Shown: one piece after another, positions 7,672 to 15,783 of the stretch
Numbering within the stretch: position 1 is the stretch's first letter
Layout of the letters: each line of letters starts with the position of its first letter
Program-made: the position numbers and the translations under genes
Assembly (NCBI GenBank): GCA_964348455.1
Contig: CAYGCQ010000009.1
Coordinates: forward strand, 1-40,775
Direction of reading: 5' to 3'
DNA length: 40,775 nucleotides
Origin: UBA10133 sp964348455
Lineage (GTDB): Bacteria; Patescibacteriota; Microgenomatia; UBA1400; MFAQ01
The notes under the pieces: generated by a model
The model's database searches: none
What the model was told of the DNA's origin: nothing
The model's input: only the letters and a program-made list of their open reading frames with translations

Positions 7672-8744
7672 ACTCTTTTGGATATATTAATTAGAAGACC
7701 GAGAGCAATAAAGTTGGTTACTAGAGATGAACCTCCATATGAGATAAAAGGTAGTGGAACACCTGTAAGAGGAATTAAAGCTACCATAGAGCTTAGGTTA
7801 ACAAATATTTGTAGTAAAAACAAAAGTGATATGCCACTGGCCAGTAGTTTATCAAATTTGTCAGTAACCCTCATGGCTACTTTAAGCGACGTGACCAAAA
7901 TACCAACCAAGACCATGATTAGAACAGTACTTCCCACAAATCCAAATTCCTCAGCGATGATTACGAAAATTGAGTCTGTCGTAGCCTCCGGCAAAAACGC
8001 ATACTTTTGGCGAGATCGCCCTAATCCAACACCATTGAAGCCACCCGAGCCAAGACCATAGAGGATCTGATTTATGTGGTATGAAGCACCTAGTGGGTCT
8101 GATGTGGGATCTATGAATGTCTGAACTCTATCCATGCGATATGGTGAGGTAAGTATTAAAGTTGAAATAGCAAATAGTAGGACGGCGCAAAAAACGATAA
8201 TTTCTTTTAACTTGGCCCCAGATAGATAAAAAATTAGAAATGAGACACCGATAATGATAATTGCAGTACCCAGATCCGGTTGAAGCATAATTAGTAAAGC
8301 ATTGAGACCTATCAGGGTGAGAAATTGCTTTATGCCCCTTTCTACTTCTAGCCATTTGGCAAGATAAATCGCAAAAGTAATCTTTAATAGCTCAGATGGC
8401 TGGAAAACTACCGGACCTAAAGAGATCCACCTCCGAGCTCCGAGGAACTTGGAGCCTACTCCTGGAATTAGAACTGCAACCATCAAAAAAAGAGTGATAC
8501 CGTAAAGTAAGTAGGCATTTTTTTTAAACCAAGCTATGGGAATATTGGAAGTGACTAAGGCGACAAATACACCCACCACTAACCAAAGAGATTGCTGCCT
8601 AACGTAGTGGAATTTATCACCAAAAGTACGATAAGCATCAATTACGGAAGCGTCAAAAATAGCTAGAAGTCCAAAGGAAGCCAGTATTATTCCGGTAAAA
8701 AGGATGGCCATTGACATACGGCTTTTTGAGTCCTTTTGTCTCAT
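7668..8744 (-). CDS. ftsW: SEDS-family peptidoglycan polymerase FtsW
   Basis: Polytopic membrane protein (358 residues, about 10 helices) that polymerises lipid II together with its partner transpeptidase FtsI. SEDS marks seen: the Gly-rich stretch GSGGFNGVGLGRSRQK, then FLPEATTDSIF and AEEFGFVG, and near the end TGVPLPFISYGGSS. It could in principle be RodA, but the operon position favours FtsW. It lies 3 bases after mraY. Confidence 0.95.
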   Translation of the reverse strand: MRQKDSKSRMSMAILFTGIILASFGLLAIFDASVIDAYRTFGDKFHYVRQQSLWLVVGVFVALVTSNIPIAWFKKNAYLLYGITLFLMVAVLIPGVGSKFLGARRWISLGPVVFQPSELLKITFAIYLAKWLEVERGIKQFLTLIGLNALLIMLQPDLGTAIIIIGVSFLIFYLSGAKLKEIIVFCAVLLFAISTLILTSPYRMDRVQTFIDPTSDPLGASYHINQILYGLGSGGFNGVGLGRSRQKYAFLPEATTDSIFVIIAEEFGFVGSTVLIMVLVGILVTSLKVAMRVTDKFDKLLASGISLLFLLQIFVNLSSMVALIPLTGVPLPFISYGGSSLVTNFIALGLLINISKRV

Positions 8745-8747
8745 GAT

Positions 8748-9773
8748 CTAAATAATGGATAACCAGATTCCAAAGATAACTAACATGATCCCGACCAACC
8801 AGGCTCTTTGAACAATCTTTGGTTCCGACCAACCAATCTTAAGCAAAAGGTAATGGAGTGGAGCAATTGGCAGTATTCGACGATGAAAAATTTTAACTGA
8901 AAGAATCTGGATTAGACTACTGAAACCGTCTATCAGGAAAGGTAAACCAACGATCATAAGAGCGACTACTTTTCCTGTAAGCAAACCAACTGTGGCAAAT
9001 GTCGCCCCAAAAGCGAGAGCTCCGACATCACCCAGAAAAATTCGAGCAGGAAAAACATTGAAGTAGAGAAAGGCAATAAGGCCACCCAACCAAAGAGCAA
9101 TAAAGATTGAAAGTGGGGTATCCAAAATAGAAGTCGAGAGAATCAAGAAGCCAAAAAGACTGATCATTAAGAGGCCTGACGCCAGACCATCCATACCGTC
9201 GGTGATGTTTACTGCGTTAGCAAAAGTGACGACTAGAAAAGCCGCTACAGGAATAAACCAAACTCCGAAGTGAATAACTCCTAAGAACGGAATGTGAATG
9301 ATGTCGATGCTGAGATTGATATACATCATGGCACCAATAATAAAACCCAGAACACCCTGAATCATAAATTTATACCTGGTAGGAATACCAGTGTAACCTT
9401 CTTCGCGATCCAGCTCGAAAAATTTAACCACATCATCATACAAACCCAACAGACCAAAGGAAATGAAAGTAAAGAAAATAATGTTTATTTCGTCGTTTAT
9501 TGGGTAGACGTGAGTAATTTCGAAACCGAGCCTTCTAAGCAGTGGCAGAATAAAGGCGAAAATTAAGCTAGTTACGACCAAAATAAGAAGACCTCCGCCT
9601 TCTGGAGTTCTGGCTTTGGAGCGAATATGAACCGAAGCTTCATCTATTTTCTCCTTGGAAATAGCAGTCTTGTTCTTGAAAAATTTTAAATGATAAAGAA
9701 AATTCACAAAAGGAACGATTAAAAATGCATGGACTATAAAGGAAAAGATGAGGATGCCAAGTAAAATATCCAT
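8748..9773 (-). CDS. mraY: Phospho-MurNAc-pentapeptide transferase MraY
   Basis: Makes lipid I from UDP-MurNAc-pentapeptide and undecaprenyl phosphate. Integral membrane protein of 341 residues. Catalytic marks: LLGLYDDVVKF with Asp113-Asp114, NAVNITDGMDGLASG (186-200), and FLGDVGALAFG with Asp249. The His-rich loop is reduced to PLHYLLLKIGWSEPKIV, and the usual GTPTMGG is RTPEGGG, so the enzyme is divergent. Context (between ftsW and dgkA) supports MraY over a WecA-type enzyme. Confidence 0.93.
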   Translation of the reverse strand: MDILLGILIFSFIVHAFLIVPFVNFLYHLKFFKNKTAISKEKIDEASVHIRSKARTPEGGGLLILVVTSLIFAFILPLLRRLGFEITHVYPINDEINIIFFTFISFGLLGLYDDVVKFFELDREEGYTGIPTRYKFMIQGVLGFIIGAMMYINLSIDIIHIPFLGVIHFGVWFIPVAAFLVVTFANAVNITDGMDGLASGLLMISLFGFLILSTSILDTPLSIFIALWLGGLIAFLYFNVFPARIFLGDVGALAFGATFATVGLLTGKVVALMIVGLPFLIDGFSSLIQILSVKIFHRRILPIAPLHYLLLKIGWSEPKIVQRAWLVGIMLVIFGIWLSII

Positions 9774-9775
9774 GA

Positions 9776-10144
9776 TTACAAAATGCTAATTATTTTTGGT
9801 AGAAATACAATGAGACCAACAATGACGGCCATGGTAGCCGAAACCAGAACCATAGCAGCCGAAACGTCCTTGGCTATTCTGGCGTCTTCTCGGCGCTCTA
9901 GGGTTATTAGATCAACCATAGACTCTATGGAGGTATTAACCATTTCCGCGACAAGCACCATGTTTACGGTAAAGACCAGTATTAGCCACTCCGTGACTGT
10001 AATTTCAAAATAAATTCCCAGTAAAACGATACAGATAGTAGCAATAAGATGGAATCTGAAGTTTGGATGTGTTTTGATATTGTGCATAAACCCATCAAAT
10101 GCGTGCTTAAACGAAACTTTGTGTGCTCGTAATCTTTTTAGCAT
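9776..10144 (-). CDS. dgkA: DgkA-family kinase (probable undecaprenol kinase)
   Basis: Small trimeric-type membrane kinase, 122 residues, with three predicted helices. It has AEMVNTSIES (66-75), which contains the ATP/metal-binding Glu and Asn of the family, and AKDVSAAMVL (91-100). The family phosphorylates diacylglycerol (Gram-negatives) or undecaprenol (Gram-positives). Lying two bases upstream of mraY, which consumes undecaprenyl phosphate, an undecaprenol substrate is the more likely reading. Its presence inside the mra/fts cluster is unusual compared with the classical order. Confidence 0.93.
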   Translation of the reverse strand: MLKRLRAHKVSFKHAFDGFMHNIKTHPNFRFHLIATICIVLLGIYFEITVTEWLILVFTVNMVLVAEMVNTSIESMVDLITLERREDARIAKDVSAAMVLVSATMAVIVGLIVFLPKIISIL

Positions 10145-10171
10145 GTAATCTATTTTAATCTCATTCTAGTT

Positions 10172-11845
10172 TTATAGCAAAAGCTGTTTTGCAATGGCGA
10201 ACCAAAGAGGTGCTGCTGTTTCGGATCCCCAGATAGAAGTTTGAGGCTCCCTGAGGGTTACCAAGATGGTCAATTTAGGTTCCTGTGCTGGAAAAAAACC
10301 GATAAAGCTGGCGATAGTCTTGTTAGGGTCGTATTGCCCCTCGATTGGAATTTGGGCGGTGCCTGTTTTTCCGGCTACAGACAGACCTGGAGGTTTAGCG
10401 AACTTAGCTTCACCTTTATCCACAGCTTCAACCATTATCTGGGTCATGTCCCAAGCTGCGGATTGGCTAAGGACGTTTCTCTTAACAGGTTCAGTCCCTT
10501 CAATTAATGTAGGTCCAATGTATGTTCCGCCATTCGCTATGGTATTAAGAGCCGAGATCATTTGAATTGGAGTAATGGCGATTCCTTGACCAAATGAGTT
10601 AGTTGCAAGATCTATCTCACCATACTGCTTCGCCTCTCTGATGGTTCCTGAAACTTCTTCTTGAATTTCTATTTTGGTTTTTTTACCAAAGCCGTACTTG
10701 TCTAGATACTCGGAAAACTTTTCTGGACCGAGCTTTCGAGCCGCATAGACCATTCCTGTATTGTCTGAGTGAACAATAACGTCGGTCATTGTGGATCCTG
10801 ATCGATACTGTTCATCCCAAGTCCGAATGAGATACTTACCAATAGTGATAGGTCCGGAACAAATATCACACTTCGTATCCGGTGTGACCAAGTTTTCATT
10901 AAGGGCAGCAGCCATAACTAAGGGCTTAAAAATAGATCCGGGTTCAAAAAGATTGGCAGCTATTGGACTTTTATATGAGGTCTTGTCAAACTCGGAAAAT
11001 TTACCAGGGTCATAGTTAGGAAAACTGGCCATGGCTCTAATTTTGCCTGTTTTGACTTCCATGACAATCACGTTGCCGGCTAACGCTCCATATTTCTCCA
11101 TCCCCTCTTTGAGATGACTTTCGGCGACAAACTGCATTTTTTTATCAATAGTTGTCTGAATAGATTTGCCTTCAATTGCGTGTAGGAATTGATAGTTTCC
11201 AATCAATATCGGATTACCTTGTCCATCTTTCTCTGTTCTGACTTTGCCCTCTCGACCTTTGAGTAGTCGGTCAAAATATCCTTCGATGCCAAAATATCCC
11301 TGTTCTTGTCCAGCAGCATCTTGGCCTACAAAACCGAGGATTTGAGCCGCCATACTAGACTCAGGATAGAAGCGAATATACTCGTCTTCGAACCCGAGTC
11401 CGGCAATTTTTTGAGTTTCGATTTTATCTTTTTCTTCTGAGCTTAGGTAATGTTTTAGAGAAATCCAGTTTGAGGTAAGTCCCAGTCGGTTCTGAAAATA
11501 TTGACGAAGATCGGCATCCGTAGTCGCCTCCGAGTCAGGAGTAATAGTTTTTAACAGTTCCTCTACCAAATCATTATGCGATATTTCTAACTGTGGCTTG
11601 TAAACGAAGAGGTGATAAAGATTTTTGGTACCAGCAAGTATGCCGCCATCACTGTCCAAAATGTCTCCCCTTTTGGCCGAGAGAACGGTAACTGTCTGAT
11701 GTTGTCTTTCTGACTTTGCCCTAAGTTCAGGTCCGCGAATAATCTGCCAATAAAATAATCGACAAATGAGAATAAAAAAGACAATAGGAATAAGAAAGGT
11801 AATAACCCTTAGCCGGCTATGAGTGGTACCCAGCTTGTTTAACAT
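10172..11845 (-). CDS. ftsI: Septal peptidoglycan transpeptidase FtsI (PBP2b/PBP3-like)
   Basis: Class B penicillin-binding protein, 557 residues, that crosslinks septal wall with FtsW. One N-terminal membrane helix (about 13-34), the dimerisation domain with RGDILDSDG, then the transpeptidase with SIFK (304-307, nucleophile Ser304), SDN (360-362) and KTGT (493-496). It ends soon after the transpeptidase core without PASTA domains. It lies 3 bases after the ftsL-like gene and 27 bases before dgkA. Confidence 0.96.
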   Translation of the reverse strand: MLNKLGTTHSRLRVITFLIPIVFFILICRLFYWQIIRGPELRAKSERQHQTVTVLSAKRGDILDSDGGILAGTKNLYHLFVYKPQLEISHNDLVEELLKTITPDSEATTDADLRQYFQNRLGLTSNWISLKHYLSSEEKDKIETQKIAGLGFEDEYIRFYPESSMAAQILGFVGQDAAGQEQGYFGIEGYFDRLLKGREGKVRTEKDGQGNPILIGNYQFLHAIEGKSIQTTIDKKMQFVAESHLKEGMEKYGALAGNVIVMEVKTGKIRAMASFPNYDPGKFSEFDKTSYKSPIAANLFEPGSIFKPLVMAAALNENLVTPDTKCDICSGPITIGKYLIRTWDEQYRSGSTMTDVIVHSDNTGMVYAARKLGPEKFSEYLDKYGFGKKTKIEIQEEVSGTIREAKQYGEIDLATNSFGQGIAITPIQMISALNTIANGGTYIGPTLIEGTEPVKRNVLSQSAAWDMTQIMVEAVDKGEAKFAKPPGLSVAGKTGTAQIPIEGQYDPNKTIASFIGFFPAQEPKLTILVTLREPQTSIWGSETAAPLWFAIAKQLLL

Positions 11846-11848
11846 GAA

Positions 11849-12223
11849 TTATCTGGAGGCGAAAGTAGAGGTGGCAGGAACAAATACTATGCTCTTTGAT
11901 CTAATATAGCCCCTCTGCAATGCCAATTCTTGTAAAGAACTAAGCGTTGTGGCCTCCTCAATCTTAACAGAAAGTTGTTGGTTTTCTTTTTCCAGGGCCA
12001 TGGTTTTGGTCTCGAGTTCACTAACGACATAACCTTGAGTAGACAGAATGTTTGTCCCGATGAGGTTAATGGCTGCAAGAGTCACTAAAATTGTTACCGT
12101 GAGAGTAAAAACGGTTTTGATATTAAATATTTTTTTTTGCGAGTCGTAGTTTGGCACTTCTTGTTCGTGGACTGATTGATAATTCTTTATTCGAAGGTTC
12201 GATTGGTTTTTGGTTAATAGCAC
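11849..12223 (-). CDS. ftsL: FtsL-like bitopic division protein
   Basis: Small protein of 124 residues if the GTG at 12223 is used: basic N-tail, one membrane helix (about 38-60), then a coiled-coil stretch (ELETKTMALEKENQQLSV), which is the FtsL/DivIC plan. The position between rsmH and ftsI is that of ftsL. The family has little sequence conservation, so the call rests on layout. The GTG start gives a 101-base overlap with rsmH; an internal GTG at 12157 would shorten the overlap to 35 bases and keep the helix. Neither start has a clear ribosome site. Confidence 0.75.
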   Translation of the reverse strand: MLLTKNQSNLRIKNYQSVHEQEVPNYDSQKKIFNIKTVFTLTVTILVTLAAINLIGTNILSTQGYVVSELETKTMALEKENQQLSVKIEEATTLSSLQELALQRGYIRSKSIVFVPATSTFASR

Positions 12224-13058
12224 TTAAGATTCCTTTAGTTTCGGAATCAACAATAAAATCTTTGACAAGTCTGTCTTCACCTGAGTGGAAACTGATTATT
12301 CCCATTATGCCGCCGGTTTTTAATAGACCAGGAAGCTGGGGCAGTATAAGCCGGATATTTTCTCTTTCTAAATTGACTGCCATTCTGAGAGCCATAAAAA
12401 TCTTCGTAGCCGGATGGATGCGACCTTCGGTACGGAAGCCTTTAACTCTGGAGATAATATCGCTAAGCTGTTTGGTGGTAGTAATAGGTGTAACTAGTCT
12501 TTGCTTGGCAATGATTCTGGCAATTGGTCTGGCAAATGGTTCGTCTGCCATCGAGAAGAGTTCTCTTAGCTCTCCTTCGTTAAGGACTGCCAAGAGATCT
12601 GCGGCTGTGACACCTAGACGCTGATCAAGTCTCATGTCTAGCTTCTCGTCAGAAGAAAAACTGAACCCCCTACCTTCAGACAGTACTTGAAATTGAGAAG
12701 GTCCAAGGTCGGCCATAATTCCATCAAACTTGGGTAGAGATAATTTCTCACAAATCTCAGAAACCTTGGTGAAGTTACTGCGTACAATGAGCCAGTGAAA
12801 ATCAGTCGGAACACTGGAATTCAGATTGTCTTCATCGATTATCAGTGGAGAAAACTTATGAATAAAACTGGTGGCTCTTTTGATGGCTTCTGAGTCGATA
12901 TCAAAGGAAACTACTCGACAGCCGGACTCAAGAGCTTCCTGAGTGTGACCACCGTCTCCAAGGGTGAGATCTAGAAAAATATATCCGGGTTTAAATCCGT
13001 AAAGATCTTTCAGCTCGCCTTTGTAGGCTGGAAAATGTCGATTAATGGTTTTTGTCAT
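12123..13058 (-). CDS. rsmH: 16S rRNA (cytosine-1402-N4)-methyltransferase RsmH
   Basis: Methylates N4 of C1402 in the ribosomal P site. 311 residues: SAM loop FLDLTLGDGGHT (28-39), acidic FDIDSEAI, and the family core GIMADLGPSQFQ with GRGFSFSSDEKLDMR. C-terminal IISFHSGEDRLVKDF and the RTRSAKLRLAKK tail are typical. The start overlaps the mraZ stop as ATGA, in the standard mraZ-rsmH order. Confidence 0.97.
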   Translation of the reverse strand: MTKTINRHFPAYKGELKDLYGFKPGYIFLDLTLGDGGHTQEALESGCRVVSFDIDSEAIKRATSFIHKFSPLIIDEDNLNSSVPTDFHWLIVRSNFTKVSEICEKLSLPKFDGIMADLGPSQFQVLSEGRGFSFSSDEKLDMRLDQRLGVTAADLLAVLNEGELRELFSMADEPFARPIARIIAKQRLVTPITTTKQLSDIISRVKGFRTEGRIHPATKIFMALRMAVNLERENIRLILPQLPGLLKTGGIMGIISFHSGEDRLVKDFIVDSETKGILSAINQKPIEPSNKELSISPRTRSAKLRLAKKNI

Positions 13059-13483
13059 ATTCCTAGGGAACTTAGATCGTCCCCTTCATTTATTGTTTGC
13101 GCTATTAAGTCAAGGTGCTGATGATACGCTTCCTGGTCCCAGATCTCAATTCTGGTTATGGACCCGGCGACGACCACCTGCTTTTTTAGATTGGCTTGAT
13201 TCCTTAGATATTCGGGTATGAGAGTTCTTCCTTGGCTGTCTAAATTTAGATCTACCGCTGATTGAACCAAGAGACGTGTCAAATTTCGAGCTGACTGGTT
13301 GGTTAGCGGCAGTGAGGCCAGCTTTTCGGAGAACTTCTGCCAGTATGAGCTGGGGAAAAGAAATAGACATCCATCTAGACCCCAAGTGATGACTCCACCG
13401 GATGCTAGTCCTTCCCGAAATGAGGTCGGTATTGCCAGGCGTCCTTTGGCTTCGAGTCGATGGTAGTAGAGTCCAGTAAACAT
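13055..13483 (-). CDS. mraZ: Transcriptional regulator MraZ
   Basis: AbrB-like DNA-binding protein of 142 residues that forms ring oligomers and represses its own operon in studied bacteria. Two related half-domains are visible, each with the DxxGR-type turn: EAKGRLAIPTSFRE and DSQGRTLIPEYLR. First gene of the division operon. Tandem AAGTGGTGA sites just upstream fit autoregulation. No Shine-Dalgarno site is seen before the ATG. Confidence 0.96.
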   Translation of the reverse strand: MFTGLYYHRLEAKGRLAIPTSFREGLASGGVITWGLDGCLFLFPSSYWQKFSEKLASLPLTNQSARNLTRLLVQSAVDLNLDSQGRTLIPEYLRNQANLKKQVVVAGSITRIEIWDQEAYHQHLDLIAQTINEGDDLSSLGI

Positions 13484-13523
13484 AGTTCATAGGCAGGCGG
13501 CTTTGTGGTATTTATAGGTTACT

Positions 13524-13543
13524 TCACCACTTGTCACCACTTT
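13524..13543 (-). promoter_or_regulatory. MraZ operator (tandem AAGTGGTGA boxes)
   Basis: The minus strand carries AAGTGGTGAC followed by AAGTGGTGAA, two direct copies at a 10-bp spacing. This matches the head-to-tail GTGG boxes bound by MraZ in other bacteria. They lie at the predicted transcription start, where binding would block initiation. Confidence 0.7.
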
Positions 13544-13545
13544 CA

Positions 13546-13573
13546 AGTATATATAGAATATACGGCGTGTCAA
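13546..13573 (-). promoter_or_regulatory. Promoter of the division and cell-wall operon
   Basis: TTGACA at 13573-13568 and TATACT at 13551-13546 with a 16-base spacer. The start would fall in the MraZ boxes, about 55 bases before mraZ. Confidence 0.7.
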
Positions 13574-13697
13574 GGCCTATCTTGAGGCTAATTCGCGAGG
13601 TGTAAAGGCTGTGTGAAAAAATAAAAAAGAGTCAGCGGCCTACTCAGCCAGGGATGACATATTTTGATCGTTCAAGGATCTGTATGTCCCATAACAC

Positions 13698-13726
13698 TTG
13701 ACATTTAGGCTTGAATGGACTAGAAT
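13698..13726 (+). promoter_or_regulatory. Promoter of the small lipoprotein gene
   Basis: TTGACA (13698-13703), a 17-base spacer and TAGAAT (13721-13726). It lies 36 bases upstream of the GTG at 13762. Confidence 0.7.
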
Positions 13727-13761
13727 CATGGATATCAAAACCATATGCCCAGGAGGCTATT

Positions 13762-14004
13762 GTGAGGATTACAATCTTAAAAATTATTTTTTTCGTGACA
13801 CTGATTTCCTTTGTTATAGTTGGCTGTGGAGGAAGCCGGTTTGGTAACTATTACGGGACCTATTGTCTGGCTACAGATTCGACAAACTGTTCTTCGAGCC
13901 AATTAACAATTGGAACGGGATGCGATGACCAGAAAGACCTGACTTGGCAAGGGCAGTTGCGAGGGTTTTACCTTCAGCCTGGCTCCTGTACAGAAGTAAA
14001 ATAA
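13762..14004 (+). CDS. Small lipoprotein, 80 residues
   Basis: GTG at 13762 follows AGGAGG at 13751-13756, one of the few strong ribosome sites in the window, so it is preferred over the ATG at 13711, which would sit inside the promoter's start region. The signal peptide (RITILKIIFFVTLISF) ends in the lipobox VIVGC, so the mature protein is lipid-anchored. The remaining 60 or so residues carry four cysteines (YCLA, NCSS, GCDD, SCTE), enough for two disulfides. Own promoter, ribosome site and terminator make it a stand-alone gene on the opposite strand to its neighbours. Function unknown. Confidence 0.75.
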   Translation: MRITILKIIFFVTLISFVIVGCGGSRFGNYYGTYCLATDSTNCSSSQLTIGTGCDDQKDLTWQGQLRGFYLQPGSCTEVK

Positions 14005-14014
14005 TTTCAATTAG

Positions 14015-14036
14015 GACCGTCTCAGACGGTCTTTTT
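14015..14036 (+). terminator. Rho-independent terminator after the small lipoprotein gene
   Basis: GACCGTC, loop TCA and GACGGTC followed by TTTTT, beginning 10 bases after the stop codon. Confidence 0.92.
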
Positions 14037-14061
14037 AATGCACCAAATTACTTTCGCTGTG

Positions 14062-14161
14062 TGTCATTTTGGGCAAACGTAGTGCGACCAGGGATCCAGA
14101 AAATCCTGGATGTCCCTCACCGGATCGGGACTTTCAGCCCTATCAGGTCCGGCATGACAAT
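14062..14161. repeat. Palindromic intergenic repeat (GTCATT ... GGCATGACAAT)
   Basis: The stretch holds inverted pairs (GATCCAG with CTGGAT, and GGATCGGGA/CCCTATCAGG) and is bounded by GTCATT and ATGAC, the ends seen in the other intergenic repeats. It lies between two convergent lipoprotein genes. Confidence 0.6.
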
Positions 14162-14178
14162 ACAGAAAATACAAAAAA

Positions 14179-15018
14179 TTATTTATACAGAACAATGGGT
14201 CCGAGAAGATAAAGCGTTAGGGATTCCTTGGATCCCTTTTCATCATCACGAACAATCTCAGCTTTCATCGACCATGGTTTCTGATTTAGAGCAACGGTCA
14301 CGACGTTATCTTTCTGGACAATCTTGAGTGGCTGATACACAGTACCGTCGTAGATGGCTGCAGAGGTGACTCCAGACTGATTAATGGTAAGAGTACCGGT
14401 AATGAGTTTGTCATTGGTTGAAGAGATAACAATGGGATAAAGAAGTGTCTCTTTCTCCGCCGGTTTGGGTAATCCAAAAGAGTTAAGCATTATTAAGTTT
14501 TCTTTAGCTGATAACCTTCCCGGCTCAAAAATTACTTTTCCATCAGGAAGATTATTTTGACCCGCGATAAAGACAAAATCTCCTTTTAGGACGTGAGTGA
14601 CGTCTTGGCTCGGAAAAGTTAATTTAAATTTCATGGTACCCGACTTTAGATCTTTATCGAATGAACATTTACCTCCAGTTGAACAGCTTCCAAGAATAAT
14701 AGCTTTGATAAATGGATTGGCAATGGGAGAGTCGATAGAGGCTCTAGCTGCTTTTAACAAATCTCCCGACTGGTACTCCAGATCCAGAGCGGCCGACTGA
14801 GCTTTGTCTGCACCAAGAGTGACAAAGGTAAATAGACGATTGGTAGCATGAGGAACCAAGACAGTAAAAGGGCGTTCGTTTAGAGGAAGCTCATTTACCA
14901 AAAGTTTGGTTATAAGTGCTTGGTTTTTGTTTTCAGGGGCAGTAGTTGCTTTCTTGGGACCACAACCGGCAAGAAGAAGAGCAAAAACGAGAACTGGAAG
15001 AATGTGTTTGTATTTCAT
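14179..15018 (-). CDS. Predicted lipoprotein of unknown function
   Basis: 279 residues. The signal peptide KYKHILPVLVFALLL ends in the lipobox LLLAGC, so the protein is likely lipidated and anchored outside the membrane. The rest is soluble and strand-rich, with a local pair of cysteines (GSCSTGGKC) that may form a disulfide. I recognise no domain. It stands alone between two repeat-bearing gaps. Confidence 0.75.
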   Translation of the reverse strand: MKYKHILPVLVFALLLAGCGPKKATTAPENKNQALITKLLVNELPLNERPFTVLVPHATNRLFTFVTLGADKAQSAALDLEYQSGDLLKAARASIDSPIANPFIKAIILGSCSTGGKCSFDKDLKSGTMKFKLTFPSQDVTHVLKGDFVFIAGQNNLPDGKVIFEPGRLSAKENLIMLNSFGLPKPAEKETLLYPIVISSTNDKLITGTLTINQSGVTSAAIYDGTVYQPLKIVQKDNVVTVALNQKPWSMKAEIVRDDEKGSKESLTLYLLGPIVLYK

Positions 15019-15033
15019 ATGGATTAATTTTTA

Positions 15034-15212
15034 TAGATTCCCGATCAGGTCGGGAATGACAATGTAGTAATTATATAGATTGCCACCCCGTTGATGGTAA
15101 TCAGGGCAGCTGACTAGCAATGACGAGTGAGGTGAGATTCTTCGACTCGAGTACTCGCTCAGAATGGCAGCTGTGTCATTCCGACCGAATGAAATGAGTG
15201 GAGGAATCTCAA
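15034..15212. repeat. Cluster of palindromic intergenic repeats
   Basis: The first unit, ATTCCCG-ATCAGGT-CGGGAAT (15037-15057), is a perfect inverted repeat followed by GACA. Further units run to about 15212 and include CGACTCGAGTACTCG and GTCATTCCGACC, the latter like the element at 28397. It fills the gap of 225 bases between recO and the lipoprotein gene. Confidence 0.65.
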
Positions 15213-15243
15213 ACCATTTGACATATACTAATGTACGCAACTT

Positions 15244-15783
15244 TCATTTTATATCTTTACTGATAATTTTGCGGCTCATGATAGTTTCGAAGTAGGAAGA
15301 AAGATTGTCTGTGTCCGGAGACTTAGGTGGTGGATAGCCAAGATGTCTGAGTAAAAAAAGACCGAAGCGGCGACCAAGACCGTTGATTTGTTTTTTGTCT
15401 ACGGCTTTTTCCAAACCTTCCAAAAAAGATTTTAGTGATAAAAATATTTCTCGATCTTCCACCTCGACAGGTAAGGTATTTGTTAGGATCTCGGCGATGG
15501 TCATAGAGATGCCAACTTTGCCATAGTCAGATTTTATAGACGGATAATATGAAATTGATTCCACTTGATTCAAGTATCGAGTAACGTCTCCTCTTCCCAC
15601 ACTAAATCTAATTAGATTAAATAAATCGAGGTGGGGTGATTTCTTGGAGGCAGGTCTACGAACTCCACGAGCCATCAGCAAGACTAGACCATGATTCTCG
15701 GAGATAACGCTAACGAACTTATCGGCCTCTCCTGAGTCTACAACCCTAACTATAATGCCAATGTCAGAATACGATTCTTTCAC
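15244..15783 (-). CDS. recO: DNA repair protein RecO (short form)
   Basis: Helps RecFOR load RecA onto SSB-coated single-stranded DNA. The N-terminal OB-fold is recognisable (GIIVRVVDSGEADKFVSVIS, LLMARGVRRP, YYPSIKSDY), followed by a helical region (TIAEILTNTLP, FGLFLLRHLGYPP). At 179 residues it is shorter than the common 230-260 and lacks the four-Cys zinc motif of many RecO proteins. It directly abuts the DUF4012 gene. Confidence 0.85.
   Translation of the reverse strand: MKESYSDIGIIVRVVDSGEADKFVSVISENHGLVLLMARGVRRPASKKSPHLDLFNLIRFSVGRGDVTRYLNQVESISYYPSIKSDYGKVGISMTIAEILTNTLPVEVEDREIFLSLKSFLEGLEKAVDKKQINGLGRRFGLFLLRHLGYPPPKSPDTDNLSSYFETIMSRKIISKDIK

Noticed and set aside
12151..12624. 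157-codon plus-strand frame opposite rsmH
   Set aside because: Antisense to a confident rsmH call; no ribosome site or domain.
13590..13645. Possible minus-strand terminator near 13620 (T run after a GAGT/ACTC pair)
   Set aside because: The stem is only about four pairs with a long loop, and no minus-strand gene lies upstream to need it.
13944..14327. 127-codon plus-strand frame over the lipoprotein 3' ends
   Set aside because: It spans a terminator and a palindromic repeat and runs antisense to the lipoprotein gene at 14179.
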